Origin: Micromonospora sicca
Lineage (GTDB): Bacteria; Actinomycetota; Actinomycetes; Mycobacteriales; Micromonosporaceae
Reading direction: 5' to 3'
Length of the DNA stretch: 37,368 bases
Assembly: GCF_003172935.1 (NCBI RefSeq)
Contig: NZ_QGKS01000396.1
Location: forward strand, 1-37,368
Numbering within the stretch: position 1 is the stretch's first letter; every line of letters starts with the position of its first letter. Shown here piece after piece: positions 18,013-26,449 of the stretch. The notes under the pieces are model-generated. The model was not told the DNA's origin. It worked only from the letters and a program-made list of their open reading frames with translations, and ran no database searches. The translations under genes were made by a program, and so were the position numbers.

Positions 18013-19393
18013 AGACCGTGCAGGCGTACCGGTACGCCTTGGATTTGACTGCGTCGCAGGAGCGGGCGCTGCTCGCGCATGCGGGGGCGGCCCGGGTGGC
18101 GCACAACTGGGCACTGGCGCGAGTGAAGGCGGTGATGGATCAGCGGGCCGCCGAACGCTCGTACGGCATCGACGAGGCGGACCTGACCCCGGTGGTCGGC
18201 TGGTCGCTTCCCGCGCTGCGTAGGGCGTGGAATCAGGCGAAGTCCGAGGTGGCGCCGTGGTGGGCCGAGTGCTCCAAGGAGGCGTACAACACCGGCCTGG
18301 ATGCCCTGGCTAGGGCCTTGAAGAACTGGTCGGACTCCCGTACGGGCAGGCGCGCCGGACGGCTGGTCGGGTTCCCCCGGTTCAAGTCACGCCGCCGGTC
18401 GACCCCGACCGTGCGATTCACCACCGGCGCGATCCGCGTCGAGCCGGATCGCAAGCATGTCGTGCTTCCCCGGTTGGGCCGGCTCAAGCTGCACGAGTCC
18501 GCCCGCAAGCTCGCCCGCCGCTTGGACGCCGGGACCGCCCGGATCCTGTCCGCGACCGTACGCCGCGACGGCGGACGCTGGCACGTCGCGTTCTGCGTCG
18601 AGGTCGACCGCGCCGAGCGCAGCCCGGCCCGCCCGGCTGCCGCGATCGGCGCAGACGTGGGCCTCAAGCACCTCGCGGTGCTCTCGACTGGCGAACTGGC
18701 GCCCAACCCCTGTCACCTCAACGCCGCTGGGCGGCGGATGCGACGCCTGGCCCGGCGGATGTCCCGCAGGGTCGGCCCCGACCGGCGCATTGGCCGCAAT
18801 CCGTCAACGCGGTGGGCGCAGGCGCGCCGCCAAGTCGCCCGCGCACACGCCCGGGTGGCGAATCTGCGCCGCGATGGGCTGCACAAGCTCACCACCCGCC
18901 TGGCCCGGGAGTACGGCACCATCGTGGTGGAAGACCTGAATGTGGCCGGGATGCTGCGCAACCGGCGGCTGGCCCGGCACATCGCCGACGCCGGGTTCGC
19001 CGAGCTACGCCGGCAACTGGCCTACAAATCCCAATGGAATGGCGGCCGGCTGGTCGTGGCTGACCGCTGGTTTCCGTCCTCGAAGACCTGCTCGGGTTGC
19101 GGCGCGGTGAAAACCAAGCTGGCCCTGTCCGAGCCACCTACACCTGCACCACCTGCGGCCTGACCCTGGACCGGGATGTGAACGCCGCACGCAACCTCGC
19201 CGCGCTCGCGCACGAGGCCACCGACGCCCGGAGTGGCCGGGAGTCGCTAAACGGACGTGGAGCCGACCGTAAGACCCGCCCCGGCGGGCCGGTGGCCGTG
19301 AAACGTCAACCCGGCACCGCCGACGCGCGTCAGACCGGGACCGTCCCACCGCAAGGCGGGACTTCCAACCATGGACTTGTCAAAGTCCACTGA
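18009..19393 (+). pseudogene. IS607-type TnpB (OrfB) nuclease with one frameshift
   Basis: TnpB proteins of IS200/IS605 and IS607 elements are RNA-guided DNA nucleases. From GTG 18009 (MKTVQAYRYALDL) the frame runs 375 codons. It has the N-terminal HNWAL motif, RuvC-I with D216 in GADVGLKHLAVLS, RuvC-II with E309 in TIVVEDLNVAGML, and the first zinc pair C361/C364 in TCSGCGA. At 19134-19135 one base is missing (GAG-CC-ACC where GAG-CNC-ACC is expected). The next frame continues with the second pair in YTCTTCGLTLDRDVNAARNLAAL, including the RuvC-III Asp, and a typical tail to 19393. Correcting one base would give a protein of about 461 residues. It may be a true mutation or a sequencing error. 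Confidence 0.85.
19343..19389 (+). ncRNA. Structured 3' end of tnpB, candidate omega-RNA terminal region
   Basis: TnpB guides (omega-RNA) come from the 3' end of tnpB and the element's right end. Here GTCCC (19343-19347) pairs with GGGAC (19358-19362), enclosing CC/GG pairs and a GCAA (GNRA) tetraloop with one A-C mismatch. A second hairpin, TGGACTT-GTCA-AAGTCCA, follows at 19372-19389. The second may instead be a terminator. Assignment as guide RNA is inference from position and fold. Confidence 0.35.
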
Positions 19394-19409
19394 ACGGAAA
19401 CGGCCCTGT

Positions 19410-19415
19410 TACCGT
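19410..19415 (+). promoter_or_regulatory. -10 element of the methyltransferase gene
   Basis: TACCGT fits TANNNT and ends seven bases before the GTG at 19423, the same layout as gltX, so the mRNA is probably leaderless. No ribosome site is present, which agrees. Confidence 0.45.
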
Positions 19416-19422
19416 CTGCGGC

Positions 19423-20139
19423 GTGGAAGCGACCGAGATCCGCAAGCTCGCCGCGCTCGAGGACACCCACTGGTGGTACCGGGAGCGGCGCGCCCTGCTG
19501 GGTCGGGCGCTGCGCCGGCTGGCGGCGGCCGGGACGCGACCGGAGCGGGCGCTGGACATCGGGGCGGCCGGCGGCGGCAACACCCGGGTGCTGCGGGCGC
19601 ACGGCTGGCGCCCGCTGGCCCTGGAGTACAGCGCGGAGGGCGCCGGGGTGGCCCGGGAGCGGGGCCTGGACGTGATCCGGGCCGACGCCCGCCACCTGCC
19701 GGTCTCCTCGGCCGGCCTGGGCCTGGTGGTCGCCTTCGACATCCTGGAGCACTTCGACGAGGACCACCTCGCCGCCGCCGAGATCCGGCGCACCCTGCGC
19801 CCGGGCGGGACGGCGCTGATCGCGGTGCCGTGCGACATGCGGCTCTGGTCCGCGCACGACGTGGCGGTCGGGCACGTGCGCCGCTACGACCGTGCCTCGC
19901 TGCGGGCGGTGGTGGAGAAGGCCGGGCTCGTGGTCGACGAGCTGTGGAGCTGGAACGTGGTGCTCCGCCCGGTGGCCGCCTGGCGGCGGCGCCGCTCCAC
20001 CGGCAGCGACCTGGACGACCTGAACCCGGTGCTCAACCTGGGGCTGCGCACGATCATCACCGCCGAGCGGTACCTGCCGGTGAAGTCGCTCCCCGGTGTC
20101 TCGCTGATGCTCCGCGCCCACCGCCCGGCCGAGGGCTGA
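19423..20139 (+). CDS. SAM-dependent methyltransferase (class I)
   Basis: This 238-residue protein is a Methyltransf_11/23-type class I methyltransferase. The SAM-binding motif I is ALDIGAAGGGNTRVL (about 44-58), followed by an acidic strand end LALEYSAEG, motif II-like LGLVVAFDILEHFDED (about 103-118) and TLRPGGTALIAVP (about 126-138). The N-terminal ALEDTHWWYRERRALL is a signature seen in methyltransferases of surface-glycan and lipid-sugar clusters. The substrate is not readable. Its stop is 15 bases from the stop of the convergent membrane protein, and with the GT2 gene they form a likely envelope-modification group. Confidence 0.88.
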   Translation: MEATEIRKLAALEDTHWWYRERRALLGRALRRLAAAGTRPERALDIGAAGGGNTRVLRAHGWRPLALEYSAEGAGVARERGLDVIRADARHLPVSSAGLGLVVAFDILEHFDEDHLAAAEIRRTLRPGGTALIAVPCDMRLWSAHDVAVGHVRRYDRASLRAVVEKAGLVVDELWSWNVVLRPVAAWRRRRSTGSDLDDLNPVLNLGLRTIITAERYLPVKSLPGVSLMLRAHRPAEG

Positions 20140-20154
20140 GCCGGACCGGCCGGA

Positions 20155-22434
20155 TCAGCGGAGCCGGTAGACGGCCGTCCGGGAGTTCTCGAAGCGCAGG
20201 TCGGCCAGGGTGCGCAGGGTCGGCGACTCCGCTGCGACGGCGCGGTCTACCACCAGCCAGCGCACCCCGTACCGGTCGCGGAGGGCGGCCAGCCCGGCGG
20301 ACGTCGGGGCGGTGAACGCGGCGTCGTTGGCGCGCAGCCGGTCGGCGTCCCAGAACGGGGCGTACGGGCCCTCGGGCAGCCCGACCATCCGGGGCGCGAA
20401 CGCCCACCCCTCCACCAGCACCGTGCGCTCGGCGTAACCGCTGAGCCAGAACGTGCGGGCGTCGCACCAGCCGTCCACCACGGCCCGGCAGTGCACGTTG
20501 GTGGCCACCACGTCGTCCGGGTCGCTGTGCGCGTGGACCCAGCGGGCCGCCTCGACGCGGGAGGCGGGCATCGGCACCACCGGGTACGCCCCGCCGTTCG
20601 GCTGCTTCCCGGCGGCGGCCGCGTCCATGACCAGGCCGGGCGCGCCGGCGACCAGCACGGCGGTGAGCAGCAGCAGCCCGCCCCGGCCGGCCAGCCCGGG
20701 CCAGCGCCCGACCAGCGCCGGCCAGCACAGGGCGACCAGCAGCGCCACCACCGTCAGGGCGGCGGCCCAGCAGAGCAGCGGCAGCACCGGGGCGTACGCG
20801 GGGATCGCCGGCGTGCTGGTCACGGACCCGAGCTGGACCGCGGTCAGCAGCACCGCGAACCCGGCGGTCCCCACCCCGAGCAGCAGCCGTCCCCGGGCCG
20901 GCAGCGCGGCCCGATCGGCCACCTCGACCCAGCCCCAGGCGGAGAGGAGCACGCCGAAGGCGAAGCCGGTCCGGGTGAAGTACTGGTTGCTGCTGCCCGG
21001 GTGGCCGACCAGCAGGTAGATCGCCGGCCCGGCGAGCGCGCCGCCGAGCAGGAGGAGCTGCACCGGCTCCAGCCGGCCGCGGCGCGCCCGCAGCAGCGCC
21101 AGGACGCCGGCCAGCCGGAGCTGGAGGCTGAGCAGGAGGGCCAGCAGCACCGCCACCCAGAGCATCGCGGTTACCCCGGCGGAACGGTCCTCGGGCAGGT
21201 AGGTCCGCAGCCCGGAGAACGGGTCGACGGTCACCCCGTGGCTCTCGAAGGCGAAGAGCACCGCCGTGGCGAAGACCTGCGCCGCGAGGGCCAGCCCGGC
21301 GGCGACGAGCACCGCGCGCGGCAGCCGGCGCCGGACCGCCAGCAGCAGCACGGCGGTGAACCCGAGCGCGGCCAGCACCACCGGCACCGTGCTGGCCTTC
21401 GCGCCGGTGGAGGCGGCCAGGAAGAGCGCCGCGAGCACCCAGGCGCCGCGCCCGAACGGGGGCACGGCCACGCCGCGGGCCCGACCGACGATCTCCCCGA
21501 GCGCCGCGATCAGCGGCAACAGCAGCACCCAGCTGTACGTCATCGACGGGCTGCCCCAGACGATGAAGGTGGCCTGGGTGCCGAAGAGCTGCCGCCACCC
21601 GTTCTCGAAGCCGAACTCCCCGACGGTGAACATCAGCCCCGCGGCGACCACCCCGGCGTACGGCCGGCCGGTGATCCGCCAGCCCACCACGGCGACCAGC
21701 ACGGCGGCGAGCGCGCAGAGCGCCGGCACGGCGAGCCGGAAGAAGACCGTCGGCAGGTCGACCCCGCTGACCAGGCTGGTCGCCGCCAGGTGGGCGAAGC
21801 CGAACCAGTGATAGTGCAGCGGCTCCCCGGCCACCTGCGGCACCTCCAGCGGCACCTGGTGGGTGGCCGCCCCGGCGAGGGAGAGCTGGAACGCCAGGTC
21901 GATGTACTGCGCCTGCCCCTCGTCGGTGGGGACCACCGGGTTGACGGCCAGGAACGACTCGTACAGGTAGACGGTGAAGCCGGCGACCACCGCGGTCAGC
22001 GCCCAGGCCCAGCCGGCCGGGGCGACAGTGTCGTAGCGGACCCGCCAGTGCCGGCGCAGCCGCGGCACGGCGGCGAACGGCGCCAGCACCGCCAGCGGCC
22101 AGAGGCGCAACCAGCCGGGCGCCCCGACGGCGGTGAACGCCGCCCAGGCGGCGAGCTCCAGCACCAGCCCGACGGCCGCGCCCATCGCCAGGTCCTCGAC
22201 CAGGGTGTGCGGCCGGCGGCGCAGCGCCCGGAACACCAGGGTGCCGGGCAGCAGCACCGCCAGCAGGGCGTACGCCGTCCAGCGGGCGATGTCGAGTGCG
22301 GGCGTGCCGGCGCTGAGCAGGACGACCGCGACGAACGCGTAGCCGGCGAGGGCGGGGGCGAACCGGACGGCGGCCGGATGGCGACGCGGGCCCACGGTCG
22401 ACGGGGTGGCGTCCCCGGTGGCGAGGGTGGTCAC
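20155..22434 (-). CDS. Large polytopic membrane protein, GT-C glycosyltransferase-like
   Basis: The 759-residue product has well over ten hydrophobic segments in residues 25-600 and a soluble C-terminal domain (about 600-759: SRVEAARWVHAHSDPDDVVATNVHCRA... RYGVRWLVVDRAVA). The first large outer loop holds NPVVPTDEGQAQYIDLAFQ (about 174-192), an acidic loop as expected for GT-C enzymes that use polyprenyl-phosphate sugars, and LHYHWFGFAHLAA. This overall plan matches actinobacterial GT-C-like proteins paired with a polyprenyl-phosphate sugar synthase. Its GTG start overlaps the stop of the GT2 gene by four bases (GTGA), so the pair is coupled. The assignment rests on topology and partner, not on a clear motif. 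Confidence 0.75.
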   Translation of the reverse strand: MTTLATGDATPSTVGPRRHPAAVRFAPALAGYAFVAVVLLSAGTPALDIARWTAYALLAVLLPGTLVFRALRRRPHTLVEDLAMGAAVGLVLELAAWAAFTAVGAPGWLRLWPLAVLAPFAAVPRLRRHWRVRYDTVAPAGWAWALTAVVAGFTVYLYESFLAVNPVVPTDEGQAQYIDLAFQLSLAGAATHQVPLEVPQVAGEPLHYHWFGFAHLAATSLVSGVDLPTVFFRLAVPALCALAAVLVAVVGWRITGRPYAGVVAAGLMFTVGEFGFENGWRQLFGTQATFIVWGSPSMTYSWVLLLPLIAALGEIVGRARGVAVPPFGRGAWVLAALFLAASTGAKASTVPVVLAALGFTAVLLLAVRRRLPRAVLVAAGLALAAQVFATAVLFAFESHGVTVDPFSGLRTYLPEDRSAGVTAMLWVAVLLALLLSLQLRLAGVLALLRARRGRLEPVQLLLLGGALAGPAIYLLVGHPGSSNQYFTRTGFAFGVLLSAWGWVEVADRAALPARGRLLLGVGTAGFAVLLTAVQLGSVTSTPAIPAYAPVLPLLCWAAALTVVALLVALCWPALVGRWPGLAGRGGLLLLTAVLVAGAPGLVMDAAAAGKQPNGGAYPVVPMPASRVEAARWVHAHSDPDDVVATNVHCRAVVDGWCDARTFWLSGYAERTVLVEGWAFAPRMVGLPEGPYAPFWDADRLRANDAAFTAPTSAGLAALRDRYGVRWLVVDRAVAAESPTLRTLADLRFENSRTAVYRLR

Positions 22435-23420
22435 CGCAGCGTGTCGGCCAGCTCGACGACGTCCCGGCCGGCGGAAGCCGGCTCGGCGGCGCTGTCGCCG
22501 GCCACGAAGTACGCGGGCCGGCCCTGCACCGCGGTGTAGATCCGGGCGACGTACTCACCGAGCAGGCCGAGGCAGAGCAGCTGCACCGCGCCGAGGAACA
22601 GGATCGCCACGTAGAGCGACGGCCAACCGGTCACCGTGGCGCCGGCGAACCAGGCGAGCACCGCCACCACCACCAGCACCCCGCAGACGGCCACCCCGGC
22701 CAGCCCCAGCCAGGTGGCCACCCGCAGCGGCGCGGCGGAGAAGCTGGTGACGCTCTCCGCGGCCAGACCGGCCATCCGGGACAGCGGGTACTTGGTCCGC
22801 CCGGCGGCGCGTTCCTGCCGCTCGTAGCCGACCTCCCCGCTGGGGAAGCCGAGCCAGGGCACCACCAGGCGGAGCACCGGGCTGCGCTCGGGCAGCTCCC
22901 GCAGCGCCTCCACGGCGGCCCGGCTGAGCAGCCGGAAGTCGCCGGCCTGGGCGGGCACCTGCTTGCCGACCAGCCGCCGGATGAGCCGGTAGTAGCCGGC
23001 CGCGGTCCACCGTTTGAACGCGCTGTCCCGGCTCCGGTCGGCCCGGACGCCGTAGACGATGTCCAGCTCGTCGGCGCGCGCCCGGCGGAGCATCTCGACG
23101 ATCACCTCGGGCGGGTCCTGCAGGTCGGCGTCGATGCTGACCACGTACCCGCCGCGGGCGCGGAGCAGCCCGGCGACCAGGGCGGCCTGGTGGCCGCTGT
23201 TGCGGCGCAGCCGCAGCACCCGCAGCTCCGGCCAGCCCACCCGCAGGGCGGTCAGCCCGGCGGCGGTGCCGTCGGTGCTGCCGTCGTCGACCGCCACCAC
23301 CTCGTACGCCTCGCCGAGGCCGTCGAGCACACCGCGTAGCCGCTCGGCCAGCAGCGGCAGGACGCTCTCCTCGTTGAACATCGGCACCACCACGGAGAGT
23401 GCCGGCTCCGGTCGCGTCAC
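22431..23420 (-). CDS. GT2 glycosyltransferase, polyprenyl-phosphate sugar synthase type (GtrB/DPM-like)
   Basis: This 329-residue enzyme has a GT-A domain: LSVVVPMFNEESVLPLLAERL (split over about 8-28), VAVDDGSTDGT, RNSGHQAALVAG, and the metal-binding IDADLQDPPE (about 95-104). In the second half are RWTAAGYYRLIRRL and two membrane helices (about 233-253 and 265-290) ending in LGLLGEYVARIYTAVQGRP. This is the GtrB/YfdH/YkoT pattern: it puts a sugar from an NDP-sugar on undecaprenyl phosphate at the inner face. The lipid sugar is probably used by the coupled membrane protein. The start is GTG 23420; a TAGCGT box on the minus strand at 23467-23462 could be its -10. Confidence 0.92.
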   Translation of the reverse strand: MTRPEPALSVVVPMFNEESVLPLLAERLRGVLDGLGEAYEVVAVDDGSTDGTAAGLTALRVGWPELRVLRLRRNSGHQAALVAGLLRARGGYVVSIDADLQDPPEVIVEMLRRARADELDIVYGVRADRSRDSAFKRWTAAGYYRLIRRLVGKQVPAQAGDFRLLSRAAVEALRELPERSPVLRLVVPWLGFPSGEVGYERQERAAGRTKYPLSRMAGLAAESVTSFSAAPLRVATWLGLAGVAVCGVLVVVAVLAWFAGATVTGWPSLYVAILFLGAVQLLCLGLLGEYVARIYTAVQGRPAYFVAGDSAAEPASAGRDVVELADTLR

Positions 23421-23514
23421 GGCGCTCGACCCTCCGTTTCCTGCGGCGGCGGACGGCCCGAACGCTACCAGTCGGGCTGGTCGCGGTCGGGCCTGTCGCG
23501 GCGGCGGCCGCCGG

Positions 23515-25248
23515 TCAGGTGCCGCAGGTGGTGGCGGGCAGCCCGGACACCGGGACCGGCGACCGGCCGCCCGGCCGGGCCTTGCCGGCGAGCGCCCCGG
23601 CCAGCGCGGTCATCGACGCCCGGCTGGACGAGTAGGTGGCCAGCAGCGTCGGCGACTTCGCGGCGGCCAGCACGTACGGGGTGTCCATGGCCACCGTCAC
23701 CGTGGCGTCGGCGCGCAGGTCGTCGCCGCCGTCGCCGTACCCGACGAGGTGGACGACGGTGCCGCCGCTGGGCACCACCTTCACGCCGGCTGCGGTGAGC
23801 GCCTCGGTCAGCGTCGCCCGGGTCCGGTCCCGCCCGCCGGAGGAGGTGACGGTGACCGGTCCGGCCACCGGGGCGCCGCACTTCCCGCGCAGCTGGGTGA
23901 CCGCCGCCGCGGCCAGGTCGGCCGCCGCCTTCCGGTGGTCGGCGCTGTTGAGTCCGGACAGCTCCGGGGTCGGCCGGTCGGCCAGCTTGAACTTCATGGT
24001 GAGCACGCGGGTGGCGGCCTCCACCAGCCGGGCCCGGGGCAGCGAGCCGTCGCGGAGCGCGGCGAGCAGCCCGTCGTACGCCTGGCTCACGTTCGGGGTC
24101 ATCAGGATGAGGTCGTTGCCCGCGGTGAGGGCCCGCACCGCCGCCTCGCCGGGCGACCAGCGCTTGGCCGGCGGCATGTTCATCCCGTCGGTGATCACCA
24201 CGCCCTGGAAGCCGAGCTGGCCGCGCAGCACGTCGGTGAGGAGCTTGTGGGAGAAGGTGGCCGGGACGCCCGGGTCGACGGCCCGCACGTCGAGGTGGGC
24301 CGACATGACCGCCATGGCGCCGGCGCCGATGCCGGCGCGGAACGGCGGGAACGCCGTCCGGTCCAGCACGTCGCGGGACTGGCCGATCACCGGCACGTCC
24401 TTGTGCGAGTCGGTGGCGCTCAGGCCGTGCCCGGGGAAGTGCTTGACGCTGGCCGCCACCCCCTCGGCCTGCAGGCCCCGCACCGCGCCGGCGACCTGCG
24501 CGGAGGCGTTGGCCGGGTCGGCGCCGAAGGAGCGGGAGCCGATCACGGTGCTCCGGGTGGCCAGCACGTCGGCGACGGGGGCGAAGTCGAGGTTGATCCC
24601 CATCGCGGCGAGTTCCGCGCCGGCGGCCCGCCAGGCGGCCTCGGTCAGCGCCGGTTTCCCGGCGGCCCCGGCCGCCATCGGGCTGGGCAGCAGGGTCACG
24701 CCGTCGGTGACCCGGGTGACCACGCCGTACTCCTGGTCGGTGCCGATGAGGAAGGGAGCCGGGCCGGCGGGGAGCTTCCCGGCGGCCTCCCGCAGCCCGG
24801 TGGTCAGCTCCCGGACCTGCTTGGGGTTGTCGACGTTGGTGGTGGCCTGGTTGCCGGAGGTGGGGTCGTCGGCGCTGAAGCCGACCAGGATCAGGCCGCC
24901 GAGCCGGTACTTCGCCACCATCTCCGCCGGGGTGTCGACCCCGGCGAGGGCCCGGTTGCCGGCGGCCGACCCGGGCGAGACCTTGGTCGCGGAGCTGCCG
25001 TAGGCGTACGGCATCAGCACCTGGCCGACCAGGTCCTCGTCGGCGAGCGTGCGGACCAGGGCCGCGGCCCGGGCGGCCGGATCGGCGGCGGTCGGGGTCA
25101 GGGTCGGGGTCGGGGCGGCCGAGGAGGGGCTCGGCGGCCCGGCGAGATGCGGTCCTGCCGGCTCTTTCGCGCAGCCGGAGACGAGCAGCGCGGTCAGTGC
25201 GGCGAGCACGACGAAGGTACGTCGAGGGGTGGTCGACACGCGACCCAT
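23515..25248 (-). CDS. GH3 lipoprotein, beta-N-acetylhexosaminidase (NagZ-like)
   Basis: This 577-residue lipoprotein has a signal peptide with lipobox VSGC (C26), a Ser/Pro/Thr linker to about residue 55, and a GH3 N-terminal barrel. The NagZ signature KHFPGHGLSATDSH (269-282) supplies the His/Asp pair, and D354 in VITDGMNM is the expected nucleophile. GTDQEYG (169-175) is the substrate-binding segment. A C-terminal domain of about 180 residues resembles the GH3 C-terminal domain. Being exported, it probably trims N-acetylglucosamine from wall fragments outside the cell. In Gram-positives NagZ-type enzymes are often external. It lies downstream of the DUF3145 gene on the same strand, 39 bases apart. 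Confidence 0.92.
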   Translation of the reverse strand: MGRVSTTPRRTFVVLAALTALLVSGCAKEPAGPHLAGPPSPSSAAPTPTLTPTAADPAARAAALVRTLADEDLVGQVLMPYAYGSSATKVSPGSAAGNRALAGVDTPAEMVAKYRLGGLILVGFSADDPTSGNQATTNVDNPKQVRELTTGLREAAGKLPAGPAPFLIGTDQEYGVVTRVTDGVTLLPSPMAAGAAGKPALTEAAWRAAGAELAAMGINLDFAPVADVLATRSTVIGSRSFGADPANASAQVAGAVRGLQAEGVAASVKHFPGHGLSATDSHKDVPVIGQSRDVLDRTAFPPFRAGIGAGAMAVMSAHLDVRAVDPGVPATFSHKLLTDVLRGQLGFQGVVITDGMNMPPAKRWSPGEAAVRALTAGNDLILMTPNVSQAYDGLLAALRDGSLPRARLVEAATRVLTMKFKLADRPTPELSGLNSADHRKAAADLAAAAVTQLRGKCGAPVAGPVTVTSSGGRDRTRATLTEALTAAGVKVVPSGGTVVHLVGYGDGGDDLRADATVTVAMDTPYVLAAAKSPTLLATYSSSRASMTALAGALAGKARPGGRSPVPVSGLPATTCGT

Positions 25249-25276
25249 CCCACCAGTTCACCGCGTATCGGGCAAC

Positions 25277-25291
25277 TTGACCTTCGGTCAA
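25277..25291 (-). promoter_or_regulatory. Palindrome TTGACC-TTC-GGTCAA before the GH3 gene
   Basis: A perfect 6-3-6 palindrome lies about 30 bases upstream of the GH3 start and overlaps the stop codon of the DUF3145 gene. On the minus strand TTGACC also fits a -35 box, so a bound protein could block the promoter. No good -10 (only GATACG) was found at the right spacing. Confidence 0.4.
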
Positions 25292-25779
25292 CCGACCCGG
25301 GTGAGCAGCGTCACCGGGGCGCCGTCGCCGGCGTACCGGTAGGGCTCCAGCTCGGCGTCCCAGGCGGTGCCGAGGGCCTTGTCCAGGGCGTGCGCGAGGG
25401 CCTCCGGGGCGCGGGCGGACGCCATGAGGCTGCGCAGCCGGTCCTCGCCGAGTTGGATGTCGCCGGCCGCGCCGACGGTGGCCCGGAACAGGCCCCGCCC
25501 CGGGACGTACATGAACCGCTCGCCGTCGGCGCCGGGGCTGGGTTCCTCGGTCACCTCGAAACGGATCATGGGCCACTGCCGGAGGGCAGCAGCCAGCTCG
25601 GCGCCCGTCCCCGGGCTACCGGTCCACCCGCACTCGGCGCGGCGGGCGCCGGGGTCGACGGGCTGGGCCGTCCACTGCAGGTTGACCGGCGCGGCGAGGA
25701 CGCGCGCGATCGCCCACTCGACGTGTGAGCACACGGCGAGCGGGGTCGAGTGGACGTATACGACGCCACGCGTTGGCAC
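25288..25779 (-). CDS. DUF3145 family protein
   Basis: The 163-residue protein matches the actinobacterial DUF3145 family, recognised by the start MPTRGVVYVHSTPLAVCSHV, a central RFEVTEEPSPG and the C-terminal DAELEPYRYAGDG. The family has no assigned biochemical role. The start GTG 25779 has GGAGG six bases upstream. No membrane segment or signal is seen, so it is cytosolic. It is the first gene of a minus-strand run with GH3, GT2 and the GT-C-like protein, though promoters between them probably exist. Confidence 0.85.
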   Translation of the reverse strand: MPTRGVVYVHSTPLAVCSHVEWAIARVLAAPVNLQWTAQPVDPGARRAECGWTGSPGTGAELAAALRQWPMIRFEVTEEPSPGADGERFMYVPGRGLFRATVGAAGDIQLGEDRLRSLMASARAPEALAHALDKALGTAWDAELEPYRYAGDGAPVTLLTRVG

Positions 25780-26102
25780 GGTGACCTCCCGGAGAGCGAG
25801 GTGCGTCTTCCCCTACGACCTCGTCCACCCGAGTGGCCTCTGCAACACATGATGAACCTCGTGACGGATGGTGCGCTAGGGAATCGGAAAATTCGCCGGC
25901 CGGATCCGGCCGGAATAGCCGGCCGGGTGACCCCGTTGACCACCATGACGGCGCGACGACCAGCCAGGTGTCGCGGTCGTGTACAGTTTCTTGGGCGGTT
26001 CTGTGCCGCCGTACATCTTCGCGGGCCGAGGCTCATCCGGGCGTCACCCGCAACAGCCCCCGGACGATCAAGTCCTCCCGTACGTCTGCAAGGAGTACCT
26101 CC
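25780..26102. other. 323-base divergent intergenic region with nested palindromes
   Basis: This gap separates two divergent genes. It holds an 18-bp perfect palindrome CCGGCCGGATCCGGCCGG (25896-25913) followed by a further GCCGGCCGG copy, a TACAGT box (25982-25987) that could be the -10 for the plus-strand gene, and a small GGCGG/CCGCC hairpin at 25994-26010. An mRNA from that -10 would have a leader of about 110 bases. No coding sense was found here. Confidence 0.5.
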
Positions 26103-26432
26103 GTGGCGAGCAACACCTCTAAGACCGCGCGCGCGTCAGTCCGGGCCGGCCAGGCTGGCCAGGGTGGCGCCCTCAGCGTTCTGGGCGAGTTCAAGTACGT
26201 CATCCCGCTCAACGGCGGCAAGCACGCCTACGTGCGGAACCTGACCAACGGCAAGACCGCGCACCTGCGCACCGACTCCGAGGCCTTCGTCGAGGAGATC
26301 CGGGTGCTGGCCGCGGCCGGCCACGCCGCCAAGATCCGGGCGGAGATCAACGGCCTCGCGGCCGCCCACCCGGGCCACGGCTGGGACGCCACCGAGAAGC
26401 GTCTCGTCGAGGCCGGCGTCTTCGAGGGCTGA
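26103..26432 (+). CDS. Conserved-looking small soluble protein, unknown
   Basis: I do not recognise the family of this 109-residue protein. The first 25 residues are Ser/Ala/Gly/Arg-rich and probably flexible. The rest looks like a compact alpha/beta domain: LGEFKYVIPLNGGKHAYVRN, then TNGKTAHLRTDSEAFVEEIR and a helical end with WDATEKRLVEAGVFEG. It has no Cys, no signal and no membrane segment. The start GTG 26103 has AAGGAG eight bases upstream. It stands alone behind an unusually long leader and ends at a strong terminator. Confidence 0.75.
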   Translation: MASNTSKTARASVRAGQAGQGGALSVLGEFKYVIPLNGGKHAYVRNLTNGKTAHLRTDSEAFVEEIRVLAAAGHAAKIRAEINGLAAAHPGHGWDATEKRLVEAGVFEG

Positions 26433-26449
26433 GCCCTCTCGCGTCACCA

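Larger units (their letters stand above)
17665..19393 (+). mobile_element. IS607-family insertion sequence remnant
   Basis: The element holds tnpA (pseudogene) and tnpB (frameshifted) in the standard overlapping order, between the accD terminator and a methyltransferase gene. IS607 elements have no terminal inverted repeats and make no target duplication, so the exact ends cannot be fixed by eye; the limits given are approximate. It is not able to move on its own, since the recombinase core is deleted. Confidence 0.75.

Noticed and set aside
19125..19145. Programmed frameshift in tnpB
   Set aside because: There is no slippery heptamer or run at the shift, and the shift falls at a codon where one missing base restores the family pattern.
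17665..19393. Terminal inverted repeats or target-site duplication for the IS element
   Set aside because: None was found, and IS607 elements do not have them; the big hairpin at 17616 belongs to the fab operon.
20491..22539. 682-codon plus-strand frame opposite the GT-C-like protein
   Set aside because: It is very rich in Gln, Gly, Arg and His and mirrors the membrane-protein codons; no domain is seen.
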